A stretch of 64,000 nt of DNA from assembly GCF_002204185.1 (NCBI RefSeq), contig NZ_MXPU01000005.1:62001-126000 (forward strand). Reading direction: 5' to 3'. The first letter of the stretch is position 1. Each line of letters begins with the position of its first letter. A program made the translations under genes and the position numbers. Shown here in pieces: positions 52,902 to 62,295 of the stretch. Source of the stretch: Rhizobium esperanzae (GTDB lineage: Bacteria > Pseudomonadota > Alphaproteobacteria > Rhizobiales > Rhizobiaceae). The notes beneath the pieces are model-generated. The model was not told the origin of the DNA and did not search any database. It saw nothing but the letters and a program-made list of their open reading frames with translations.

Positions 52902-53597
52902 ATGCTGACAGTCGAAAACGCAAATCTGCATTATGGCGCGGCGCAGGCGCTGCGCGGCATCTCGATCAAAGCGGAGATGGGCAAGATTACCTGCGTGCTG
53001 GGCCGCAACGGCGTCGGCAAGAGTTCCCTTCTGCGCGCCGTGACCGGCCAGCATCCGTTGTCGGCCGGCACCGTCACCTTCAACGATACAAGGCTGAATG
53101 GCCTGCCGCCCTTTGCCCGGGCCAAGCAGGGCATCGGCTACGTGCCGCAGGGACGCGAAATCTTTCCGCTGCTGACGGTGAAAGAAAATCTCGAAACCGG
53201 CTTTGCACCGCTCGGCCGCCGCGACCGCAACATCCCCGACGATATCTTCAGCCTCTTCCCGGTGCTGAAGTCGATGCTGTCGCGTCGGGGCGGCGATCTT
53301 TCCGGCGGGCAGCAGCAACAGCTGGCGATCGGCCGCGCCATGGTGACGCGGCCGAAGATCCTCGTACTCGACGAGCCGACCGAGGGCATTCAGCCGTCGA
53401 TCATCAAGGATATCGGCCGGGCGATCCGCTACCTCCGCGAATCCACCGGCATGGCGATCCTGCTCGTCGAGCAATATCTGGATTTCTGCCGGGAGCTTGC
53501 CGACTACGTCTACATCATGGATCGCGGCGAGATCGTGCATGAAGGGCTGGCGGAGACGCTGGATACCCCGGAAGCCCGTCGTCATCTGACCGTCTGA
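52902..53597 (+). CDS. urtE: Urea ABC transporter ATPase UrtE
   Basis: 231 residues from the ATG at 52902, giving the usual UrtE start MLTVENANLHYG; an ATG at 52890 would add four residues. Walker A GRNGVGKSS, the UrtE-type YVPQGREIFPLLTVKENLET, signature LSGGQQQQLAIGRAM, Walker B LVLDEPTEGIQPSI and H-loop position Gln (LVEQYLDF). It completes the UrtABCDE system. A small hairpin TGCCGC/GCGGCA (53606-53622) follows before ureD. Confidence 0.95.
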   Translation: MLTVENANLHYGAAQALRGISIKAEMGKITCVLGRNGVGKSSLLRAVTGQHPLSAGTVTFNDTRLNGLPPFARAKQGIGYVPQGREIFPLLTVKENLETGFAPLGRRDRNIPDDIFSLFPVLKSMLSRRGGDLSGGQQQQLAIGRAMVTRPKILVLDEPTEGIQPSIIKDIGRAIRYLRESTGMAILLVEQYLDFCRELADYVYIMDRGEIVHEGLAETLDTPEARRHLTV

Positions 53598-53735
53598 CGG
53601 GCAGATGCCGCGTTTTGCGGCAGTGGGAGCCTTACTTCGCCGATCTGCCGCATCTTCCGGGCGGCATGGGAATTGCTTGCTTTCCGTCATCCGCGCGATG
53701 AAATGAAAAGCGGTGGCGCGACCGAAAGGGACGAG

Positions 53736-54557
53736 ATGACGATTGCGGCGGCCAGCACGAGACCACAAAGAGCGGAGGGACGCGGGCATCTGGCGGCAAG
53801 GCTGCTCGATGGCCGTACGCGCCTCCGTGAACTCTATCAGGAGGGCGCGGCGAAGATCCGTCTGCCCGATACGTTCGATGCCTCGATGGAAGCCGTCATC
53901 ATCAATACCGCGGGCGGGCTGACTGGCGGCGACCGGATGGACTGGAACGTCGTTGCCGGCGCCGGCACGAAGATCGACGTCACCACCCAGGCCTGCGAGA
54001 AGATCTACAAGGCATCGGCTGGAGCCGCCGAGGTGACGACCCGCATCGAAGTCGGTGCGGGAGCGCGCGTCGACTGGCTGCCGCAAGAAACGATCCTCTT
54101 CGACCGCGCTTCACTTTTCCGCCGGCTCGATGTCGATCTCGACGGGCGCGCCGAATTCCTGGCCGTCGAGGCGGTGCTGCTCGGCCGCAAGGCGATGGGC
54201 GAGGCGGTGGAGACGGGGCTCTTTCGCGACCGCTGGCGCATCCGCCGTTCGGGCCGGCTGATCCATGCTGAGGAACTGATGCTTTCCGAAGGTATTTCGG
54301 CGCTGGCTGCGCGCCAGGCCGTGCTTGGCGGGCAGGTCGCGTTTGCGACACTGCTCTATGCCGGGCCGCTGGCGGAAGCCTATCTCGGCAAAGTCCGGCC
54401 GCTCGTCGAAGGGCCGATGGGTGGCGCCAGCGCCTGGAACGACAAGCTCGTCGTGCGCCTTGCGGCAGCCGACGGCTTCTCGCTCAGAAAAATCCTGATC
54501 CCGGTCATTTCCACCTTGCGCAATGGTGCGCCTGTGCCGAAAGTCTGGAATCTATGA
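53736..54557 (+). CDS. ureD: Urease accessory protein UreD
   Basis: 273 residues from the ATG at 53736, behind AGGGACG; the frame is open for 63 bases upstream without a better start. UreD motifs include [31 protein letters not shown] and [20 protein letters not shown]. It is the scaffold on which UreF and UreG assemble to deliver nickel and CO2 to apo-urease. It is the first urease gene, 138 bp after urtE, and ends 28 bp before ureA. Confidence 0.95.
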   Translation: MTIAAASTRPQRAEGRGHLAARLLDGRTRLRELYQEGAAKIRLPDTFDASMEAVIINTAGGLTGGDRMDWNVVAGAGTKIDVTTQACEKIYKASAGAAEVTTRIEVGAGARVDWLPQETILFDRASLFRRLDVDLDGRAEFLAVEAVLLGRKAMGEAVETGLFRDRWRIRRSGRLIHAEELMLSEGISALAARQAVLGGQVAFATLLYAGPLAEAYLGKVRPLVEGPMGGASAWNDKLVVRLAAADGFSLRKILIPVISTLRNGAPVPKVWNL

Positions 54558-54585
54558 ATTTAAGCACGAAGCAGATGGGCACGTA

Positions 54586-54888
54586 ATGAACCTCACTCCG
54601 AGAGAAAAAGACAAGCTGCTGATATCGATGGCGGCGATGGTGGCGCGGCGGCGGCTGGAGCGCGGCGTCAAGCTGAACTATCCAGAGGCTATCGCGCTGA
54701 TCAGCGATTTCGTCGTCGAGGGCGCGCGCGACGGCCGTCCCGTCGCCGAGCTGATGGAGGCCGGTGCCCACGTGATCGGCCGCGACCAGGTGATGGAAGG
54801 CGTTGCCGAGATGATCCATGACGTGCAGGTGGAGGCGACCTTCCCCGACGGGACCAAGCTCGTCACCGTGCACGAACCGATCCGGTGA
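54586..54888 (+). CDS. ureA: Urease gamma subunit
   Basis: 100 residues, exactly the family length. It starts [20 protein letters not shown] and contains [20 protein letters not shown] and [20 protein letters not shown]. It is the small structural subunit of the (alpha-beta-gamma) trimer; the ATG at 54586 is preceded by a weak GGGCACG sequence, while the frame extends upstream into ureD without a suitable start. Confidence 0.97.
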   Translation: MNLTPREKDKLLISMAAMVARRRLERGVKLNYPEAIALISDFVVEGARDGRPVAELMEAGAHVIGRDQVMEGVAEMIHDVQVEATFPDGTKLVTVHEPIR

Positions 54889-54897
54889 GGACATAGC

Positions 54898-55149
54898 ATG
54901 CTGGAGCTCAGGCCCAATTGTGAATGCTGCAACAAGGATCTGCCGCCGGAAAGTGCGGAGGCGCGGATCTGCACCTATGAATGCACCTTCTGCGCCGATT
55001 GCGTGGCCGGCGTGCTGAAGGGCGCCTGCCCGAATTGCGGTGGCAACCTCGTCGTCAGGCCCATTCGGCCGGCAGCGATGCTCGCCAAAAATCCTGCGTC
55101 GACGAAACGTGTGCTGAAAGCCGAGGGCTGCGCGCCCAGGGCGGCTTAG
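54898..55149 (+). CDS. DUF1272 putative zinc-binding protein in the urease operon
   Basis: 83 residues. It has seven cysteines arranged as two clusters: [15 protein letters not shown] and [20 protein letters not shown], followed by CGG, resembling a small treble-clef or rubredoxin-like metal site. I recall DUF1272 for this family. It lies 9 bp after ureA and 10 bp before ureB. A metal-related role in urease maturation is possible from context, but nothing in the sequence proves it. Confidence 0.88.
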   Translation: MLELRPNCECCNKDLPPESAEARICTYECTFCADCVAGVLKGACPNCGGNLVVRPIRPAAMLAKNPASTKRVLKAEGCAPRAA

Positions 55150-55159
55150 GGAGAACTCT

Positions 55160-55465
55160 ATGATTCCGGGCGAGATCATTGCCGCAAGCGGCGACATCGA
55201 ACTCAATGCCGGCGCGCCGACGGTGACGCTGGAAGTTTCCAATACCGGCGACCGGCCGGTGCAGGTGGGCAGCCACTATCATTTCGCCGAGACCAATGCC
55301 GGGCTTGCCTTCGACCGCGCGGCGGCGCACGGGAAACGTCTCGATATTCCGGCGGGGACGGCCGTGCGCTTCGAGCCGGGACAGACGCGCTCGGTGACGC
55401 TGATCCCGCTTTCCGGCAAGCGCGAGGTCTATGGCTTCCGCCAGCTGGTGATGGGCAAGCTTTAG
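55160..55465 (+). CDS. ureB: Urease beta subunit
   Basis: 101 residues of the expected length. It starts [20 protein letters not shown] and has the core [40 protein letters not shown] and [15 protein letters not shown]. With UreA and UreC it forms the urease trimer. It lies 10 bp after the DUF1272 gene. Confidence 0.97.
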   Translation: MIPGEIIAASGDIELNAGAPTVTLEVSNTGDRPVQVGSHYHFAETNAGLAFDRAAAHGKRLDIPAGTAVRFEPGQTRSVTLIPLSGKREVYGFRQLVMGKL

Positions 55466-55482
55466 AACAACGGGAGAGGTGA

Positions 55483-55890
55483 ATGCGTCTGAATATTTGC
55501 CTCATTGGGGCGGCGATGCTGTTTGTGGCCGGCGGTGCGTCCGCGCAGGATGTCGATTGCAAGAATCCGGAGACGCAATCGGATATGACCTCCTGCGAAG
55601 AGGCGCGCCATGAGGCTGCCGACAAGGCGCTGAACGAACAGTACAAGAAGACGCGTGCCGCCATGGTGGCAATCGACAAGGATCTCGACGGCGATATGAA
55701 GGGCGCGGAAAAGGCGCTGGTCAAGGCGCAACGCGCCTGGATCGACTATCGCGACGCAGAATGCGATGCCTTCGGCTTTCAGGCCCGCGGCGGCACGATG
55801 GAGCCGATGCTGGTTGCCGGATGCCTGGCCGAAGAGACGGACAAACGCACGAAAGAGCTGAAACAGCTCGAAGACACGATGAGCAACTAG
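55483..55890 (+). CDS. LprI/DUF1311 family periplasmic protein in the urease operon
   Basis: 135 residues with a signal peptide 1-22 (GGASA). The mature part has the DUF1311 pattern: conserved cysteines in DVDCKNPETQSDMTSCEEAR, a long helix, then ALVKAQRAWIDYRDAECDAF and CLAEETDKRTKELKQLE. Members are related to the mycobacterial lysozyme inhibitor LprI; most are of unknown function. It sits between ureB and ureC on the same strand and ends one base before the next gene's GTG. Confidence 0.87.
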   Translation: MRLNICLIGAAMLFVAGGASAQDVDCKNPETQSDMTSCEEARHEAADKALNEQYKKTRAAMVAIDKDLDGDMKGAEKALVKAQRAWIDYRDAECDAFGFQARGGTMEPMLVAGCLAEETDKRTKELKQLEDTMSN

Positions 55891-55891
55891 G

Positions 55892-56530
55892 GTGATCAAA
55901 AAGATCGTAATTGTCGGCAATGGCGAGGTCGGGGAAGGACAGGCAGGCATCATCGATGCCGCCGATTTCGTGATCCGCTTCAACGATTGCCGCTCCTACG
56001 GCGCCGGCGGCAGCCGCACGGATGCCGTTGCGGTCTGCAATACCGGCCGGCCGGCAAAGGCAATGCTCGGATCGCCCGCGTGGCGCGCTCATCCCGGCAT
56101 CATCGCGGCGCGCGAAATCTGGAGCGTGCGCGACCCGGAAAAATTTGCCGCGATGCGGGCGCCGCTTGGCGTCTCGCGTCCCGAGCTCGACGATTTCTGC
56201 GACGACTATACGGATGCGTTCGCTGCCTTCTGCGCGGATGCCGGCAAGACGCATGTCGTCATCGGCAAGGCGGTCCACGAAGCCGTCGACGTCTCGCTTT
56301 CGGCCTTTGCGCCGGCGCCCTATGTGGTGCCGAGCAGCGGCATGATCGTCATCGCCGAGGTGCTGGGCAAATATACCGAGGCCGAGGTGATGCTGGCCGG
56401 CTTCGGTCACGCCGGCTGGGAATGGCACCCGTTTGCTGCCGAACGGCAGCTTGTCGATAGCTATATTACCGCCGGCCGCCTCATGCGGCTCGGCGAAAAA
56501 ACACTTGTCTCTTCCTCCCACGGAGCCTGA
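55892..56530 (+). CDS. Sialyltransferase (GT29)-like protein, 'urease operon accessory protein'
   Basis: 212 residues from a GTG start with a poor ribosome-binding site, so it may rely on coupling to the preceding gene. The N-terminus IVIVGNGEVGEGQAGIIDAA, DFVIRFNDCRSYGAG and SRTDAVAVCN resembles sialyl motif L of GT29 enzymes, and VVPSSGMIVIAEVLGKY with VMLAGFGHAGWEWHP resembles motif S and the following strand. Rhizobial homologues are, as I recall, labelled urease operon accessory proteins. No sugar donor can be assigned; it ends three bases before ureC. Confidence 0.72.
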   Translation: MIKKIVIVGNGEVGEGQAGIIDAADFVIRFNDCRSYGAGGSRTDAVAVCNTGRPAKAMLGSPAWRAHPGIIAAREIWSVRDPEKFAAMRAPLGVSRPELDDFCDDYTDAFAAFCADAGKTHVVIGKAVHEAVDVSLSAFAPAPYVVPSSGMIVIAEVLGKYTEAEVMLAGFGHAGWEWHPFAAERQLVDSYITAGRLMRLGEKTLVSSSHGA

Positions 56531-56533
56531 TGA

Positions 56534-58246
<1,713 letters not shown>

Positions 58247-58256
58247 GCCAGCATCC

Positions 58257-58946
58257 GTGCATACGCGGCGGCTGATGAGGACGGGCATCCGCTGGCTGTT
58301 GCGGGCCCTATTCCTGCTTCTGATGCTGGCAGCGGGCGGGACCTTCATTCCCCGGCCGCTGATTGCTCCGGTCAAGGCGTCGTCCGCGGCGCCAACCCAC
58401 CGGGTGCTTCTGCTGTCGGGACCGATCCACACCGATATTGCCATTCCGCTCGATGCGGAGACGCGGGCTGCCTTTTCCTTTCTCGACGATCCCGATTTTC
58501 CGCTCGATCACCCGAATGCGGAATGGCTCGTGGTCGGCTGGGGCGGCCGCGCCTTCTATCTGGAAACACCGACCTGGGCTGAGCTGAAGCCGCTACCGGT
58601 GCTACGGGCGCTGACGATCGACCGTTCGGTGCTGCATGTCGATCTCGCCGGCCATATTGCCGAGCCGCAGCCTGATGTTACCGCATTCGATATTGGTGAC
58701 GATGAATTGGCGCGGCTGCGCCAATTCGTCGCGGACAGCTTCGTCGGCAATGCGGGCGAGATCGCGCCGATCCCGGATGCGGGTTACGGGGAGATCGATC
58801 GGTTTTTCGAAGCCAAGGGATACTTCAATGCCCTCTTCGGCTGCAACACCTGGACTGCCGCTGCACTCCGTTCGGCGGGGCTTCGAACTGGCTTATGGAA
58901 CCCGCTTCCACAATCATTGCGATTGTCTATTGGTGTCTACAATTGA
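58257..58946 (+). CDS. TIGR02117/DUF2459 urease-region protein
   Basis: 229 residues from a GTG at 58257; ATG 58275 is an alternative. An N-terminal membrane helix or uncleaved signal (LLRALFLLLMLAAGGTFIP) precedes a soluble domain with HRVLLLSGPIHTDIAIPLDA, EWLVVGWGGRAFYLETPTW and NALFGCNTWTAAALRSAGLR. The conserved His and Cys-Asn-Thr-Trp residues recall a papain-like/NlpC fold, but that is conjecture. I associate the family (TIGR02117) with urease gene regions. It lies 10 bp after ureC. Confidence 0.83.
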   Translation: MHTRRLMRTGIRWLLRALFLLLMLAAGGTFIPRPLIAPVKASSAAPTHRVLLLSGPIHTDIAIPLDAETRAAFSFLDDPDFPLDHPNAEWLVVGWGGRAFYLETPTWAELKPLPVLRALTIDRSVLHVDLAGHIAEPQPDVTAFDIGDDELARLRQFVADSFVGNAGEIAPIPDAGYGEIDRFFEAKGYFNALFGCNTWTAAALRSAGLRTGLWNPLPQSLRLSIGVYN

Positions 58947-59276
58947 CGCACCCGCCGGCTTGTCCAGTCTCAAACGAAATTGTGAACGGAACTCTCTGTT
59001 CGGTTGTAAAAATCACTAGGAAAACTCAAAATTTTTCCAGTAACACCATTCTGAAACAGACCCGCGCAAGACCTCAACAAAGCTTTTATATATCAGTTGA
59101 TTAGCTGCTTCCGTGCTCTGTTCGATTTAGGGATTGGAGATTTGCAGCCCCTGCTAGAAAAAATCTCTCCACCGAATCGTCTGAAATCGTTCAAATTTTA
59201 ACGCATCGATTAAGACACCCGCAGTAATTGCGCTCGTATCAATGCGTTGAAACGCCGGGCAGGAAGGTCGATTCTC
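58947..59276. other. AT-rich intergenic region before the diguanylate cyclase
   Basis: 330 bp without a credible gene and clearly more AT-rich than its neighbours. It breaks the tight spacing of the ure operon, so it probably holds a promoter for the GGDEF gene. TTAA-N8-TTAAG near 59200 resembles a CtrA site but has the wrong spacing. No strong terminator was found. Confidence 0.45.
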
Positions 59277-60140
59277 ATGAGGAACTGGATGTCGCTGCAG
59301 GCCGATTTTGGCGATTTTCAATATCGCAGGCACGTCTATGTCTTTGCGCTGAAGATGAGCTTTCTTGCCGTCATTTTCTCCGGCGGCATCATTGCGCTGA
59401 CGATACCGCCACTCGGTTTTCTCGGGCTGCTGCCAGTGACCCTTTCGCACGCGATCGGCTTCGGCGCCATTTTTTCCTGGCTTGTCGGCGGCACGGTTTC
59501 CGGAATGCTGTCGCTGGCCACAGGCTTCACCATGCATGAGCTGACGCTATCGCGGGCGAAGTTCGAAAAGCTCAGCCGCACGGATACCCTCTCCGGCCTG
59601 TTGAACCGGCGCGCCTTCACCGAGGCGCTGGATCGGATCGAAGGCGACGCCTCGCTCGTCATTTTCGACGTCGACCGTTTCAAGGCGATCAATGATCGCT
59701 TCGGCCATGCCTGCGGCGATGCGGTTATCACGGCGGTTTCGGCGGTGCTGATCACCGCCTTCGACGAATCGTCCGTCGTTGCGCGCCTTGGTGGCGAGGA
59801 ATTCGGCGTCATCGTCTCCGGCGAACCGCTGGAGAAACGGTTGGAGCGGATCCAGGCCGTGCAGGCCGATATCGCCGGCAGGCCGCTTGTGGCAGATGGG
59901 AACCATATAGCCATCACCATTTCCGGCGGCGTGGCCGATCTCATTCCTGGGCGCAACAAGCAGCAGGTTTATGCCTCGGCCGACCGGGCGCTTTATCTCG
60001 CCAAGGCGCTCGGACGCAATCGCGTCGTGCACGAGAGGGAGGGGCTGCATCATGCCTGGCACGGACTTGCTGAAGCTGGTCCCGACGCGGAGGGCAGGCG
60101 ACTGGGCAGCGACAACGTGATGCAGGCCTACGGGATATAA
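59277..60140 (+). CDS. Diguanylate cyclase (membrane-bound GGDEF protein)
   Basis: 287 residues from the ATG at 59277 behind AGGAAGG. Two to three membrane helices (about 20-85; LKMSFLAVIFSGGIIALTIP, IGFGAIFSWLVGGTVSGML) precede a GGDEF domain: TDTLSGLLNRRAFTEALDRI, IFDVDRFKAINDRFGHACGD and the active-site GGEEF in VVARLGGEEFGVIVSGE. The inhibitory RxxD site usually found just before GGEEF is absent (DESS), so product inhibition may be missing. It should synthesise cyclic di-GMP. It lies inside the urease region on the same strand, between the ureC and ureE blocks. Confidence 0.92.
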   Translation: MRNWMSLQADFGDFQYRRHVYVFALKMSFLAVIFSGGIIALTIPPLGFLGLLPVTLSHAIGFGAIFSWLVGGTVSGMLSLATGFTMHELTLSRAKFEKLSRTDTLSGLLNRRAFTEALDRIEGDASLVIFDVDRFKAINDRFGHACGDAVITAVSAVLITAFDESSVVARLGGEEFGVIVSGEPLEKRLERIQAVQADIAGRPLVADGNHIAITISGGVADLIPGRNKQQVYASADRALYLAKALGRNRVVHEREGLHHAWHGLAEAGPDAEGRRLGSDNVMQAYGI

Positions 60141-60227
60141 AAGCCAAGCTGCCAACGAAAGGCCATTGGCGCTTGCATCGGCAAGAGCTATTTTGCATGG
60201 TCGTCCTTTCAGCAAAACGGACATGTC

Positions 60228-60812
60228 ATGCAGCGCGTTACCTCCTACCTTCCTGCCGGAACCCCGTCCTCCCATCCGACCGCCCAGGTCAAGCTGCCGC
60301 ATGATCTGCGGCACCTGCGCCGCAAGCTGCTGCATCTGGAAAATGGCGAGATGGTCATGCTCGACCTCAAGGATCCGGTGCTCTTCGCCAATGGCGACCT
60401 GCTGGTGCGCGAGGATGGGGAACTGATCGAGATTCTGGCTGCCGACGAGAAACTCTTCGAAATTCGCGGACGCGACCGCACGCATCTCGTCGAGCTTGCC
60501 TGGCATCTCGGCAACCGTCATCTTGCCGCCCAGATCGAGGAGGACCGCATCGTCATTCTGCGCGATCATGTCATTCGCACCATGCTGCAGGGGCTCGGCG
60601 CCACCGTGCTCGATATCGAAGAGCCCTTCCAACCTGCGCGCGGGGCCTATCATTCGCATGGCGGACATTCGCATGACCACGGGCATGCTCATCATGACCG
60701 CGGGCACAATCATAATCCTGAACATGACCATGATCACACGCATGATCACACCTGCGACCATGATCACGACCATGGTCATGGGCACGGGCATCACGGCCAC
60801 AAACACGACTGA
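60228..60812 (+). CDS. ureE: Urease accessory protein UreE (nickel metallochaperone) with His-rich tail
   Basis: 194 residues. The N-terminal and central domains carry the UreE fold, including [20 protein letters not shown], whose His residues bind nickel, and [20 protein letters not shown]. The last 45 residues are an extreme His/Asp tail (about 25 His), as in Klebsiella UreE, which stores several nickel ions. The ATG at 60228 follows a weak site. It ends six bases before ureF. Confidence 0.96.
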   Translation: MQRVTSYLPAGTPSSHPTAQVKLPHDLRHLRRKLLHLENGEMVMLDLKDPVLFANGDLLVREDGELIEILAADEKLFEIRGRDRTHLVELAWHLGNRHLAAQIEEDRIVILRDHVIRTMLQGLGATVLDIEEPFQPARGAYHSHGGHSHDHGHAHHDRGHNHNPEHDHDHTHDHTCDHDHDHGHGHGHHGHKHD

Positions 60813-60818
60813 GGCTCA

Positions 60819-61490
60819 ATGAGCGAAGATCGTGAATTGCAGGCACTGCTGCGCCTCACCGCATGGCTTTCACCGGCCTTTCCGATCGGCAGTTTTGCTT
60901 ATTCGGGTGGGCTGGAGCGGGCGGTGGCCGATGGGCTCGTCACCGACGCGGGCTCGCTTGCGGACTGGATCGGCACGCTGATCGGCCGTGGCTCGGTCTG
61001 GAACGATGCGGTGCTTCTGACTGAGAGCCATAGGCGCCATGTGGAGGCTCCAGGCCTTGCCGAAGTCGCTGCGCTTGCCGAAGCGCTTGCCGGATCGCGT
61101 GAGCGCCGTCAGGAAACGATGCTGCTCGGCGAGGCCTTCCTCTTGGCGGCGCGAGCCTGGCCGGATGAGGTTTTCGAAAGGCTGCCTGGCAAGACCGCCT
61201 ACCCCATCGCGGTCGGAGCGGTTGCGGGCGCCCATGGCATAAGACCGGAGAAGGTGCTCGCGGTCTTTCTGCATGCCTATGCCTCGCAGGCGGTTTCGGC
61301 AGGCATCCGACTTGGCGTCGCGGGGCAGAGGGATGGGATTGCCATACTTGCCGGGCTTGAAGAGCAGATTGCCGGGATCGCGCGGCGGGCGGCAGCCTCA
61401 ACCCTCAACGATCTCGGTTCGGCGACGGTGCAGGCCGATATCGCCAGCTTGCGCCACGAAACCCAGTCGACCAGGCTTTTCCGCTCCTAA
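60819..61490 (+). CDS. ureF: Urease accessory protein UreF
   Basis: 223 residues, all-helical. Markers are [20 protein letters not shown] near the N-terminus, the following GGLERAV, and [20 protein letters not shown] with the conserved Gln near the C-terminal region. UreF bridges UreD and UreG and gates the GTPase-dependent activation. It is coupled to ureE. Confidence 0.95.
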   Translation: MSEDRELQALLRLTAWLSPAFPIGSFAYSGGLERAVADGLVTDAGSLADWIGTLIGRGSVWNDAVLLTESHRRHVEAPGLAEVAALAEALAGSRERRQETMLLGEAFLLAARAWPDEVFERLPGKTAYPIAVGAVAGAHGIRPEKVLAVFLHAYASQAVSAGIRLGVAGQRDGIAILAGLEEQIAGIARRAAASTLNDLGSATVQADIASLRHETQSTRLFRS

Positions 61491-61577
61491 CCTACCAAAT
61501 TACCCGCAACTGCGTCATTTGACGGTGGCGCGTGCCGGCGGCCTCGCTATCATCGGAATCCTATTGGAGTACGACAT

Positions 61578-62189
61578 ATGAAATCACGAAACGGACCTCT
61601 GCGCGTCGGCATCGGCGGGCCGGTCGGCTCGGGCAAGACGGCGCTGACGGAAAAGCTCTGCAAGGCGATGCGCGACGACTATTCCGTCGCTGTCGTCACC
61701 AACGACATCTACACGACCGAGGATGCCGAGGCGTTGGTGCGCATGCAGGCACTGCCTTCGGACCGCATCGTCGGCGTCGAGACGGGCGGCTGCCCCCATA
61801 CCGCCATTCGCGAGGATGCGACGATCAATCTTCAGGCCATCGCCGGCCTCAATGAGCGGATTCCCGATCTCGACGTCGTCTTCATCGAATCCGGCGGGGA
61901 CAATCTGGCGGCAACCTTTTCGCCGGATCTCGCCGATATCACCATCTATGTCATCTCCGTCTGCCAGGGCGAGGAAATCCCGCGCAAGGGCGGTCCGGGC
62001 ATCACCCGCTCGGACCTGCTCGTCATCAACAAGAAGGACCTGGCGCCTCATGTCGGCGCCGATCTCGAGGTGATGGACCGGGATGCGACGCGCATGCGCG
62101 CCTCACGCCCCTTCGTCTTCTCCGACATGAAGCGCGGCGACGGCGTCAGCTCGATCGTCAGTTTCCTCAGAGAACAGGGCGGGCTCTGA
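61578..62189 (+). CDS. ureG: Urease accessory GTPase UreG
   Basis: 203 residues. P-loop [16 protein letters not shown] (residues 13-28), nickel-binding region [21 protein letters not shown] (here [19 protein letters not shown]), [19 protein letters not shown] and the NKKD base-recognition motif. It hydrolyses GTP to transfer nickel to apo-urease. It is separated from ureF by 87 bp, still on the same strand, and ends the urease region. Confidence 0.97.
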   Translation: MKSRNGPLRVGIGGPVGSGKTALTEKLCKAMRDDYSVAVVTNDIYTTEDAEALVRMQALPSDRIVGVETGGCPHTAIREDATINLQAIAGLNERIPDLDVVFIESGGDNLAATFSPDLADITIYVISVCQGEEIPRKGGPGITRSDLLVINKKDLAPHVGADLEVMDRDATRMRASRPFVFSDMKRGDGVSSIVSFLREQGGL

Positions 62190-62247
62190 CTGGTCGAATC
62201 TGCCGCGGCAGATCGATCACACTGACGGCGGCAAGAACGACAAAACG

Positions 62248-62277
62248 AACGGGACGGGAGTAATCTCCCGGCCCGTT
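62248..62277. terminator. Bidirectional terminator between ureG and the RND gene
   Basis: A 13-position stem with one mismatch (AACGGGACGGGAG against CTCCCGGCCCGTT) and a TAAT loop lies between convergent genes. On the minus strand it is followed by CGTTTTG, on the plus strand by TCATTGT. Confidence 0.75.
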
Positions 62278-62295
62278 TCATTGTCTGGATTTGGC

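Noticed and set aside
59195..59215. TTAA-N8-TTAAG as a CtrA box before the GGDEF gene
   Set aside because: Spacer is eight instead of seven bases; AT-rich region makes chance matches likely.
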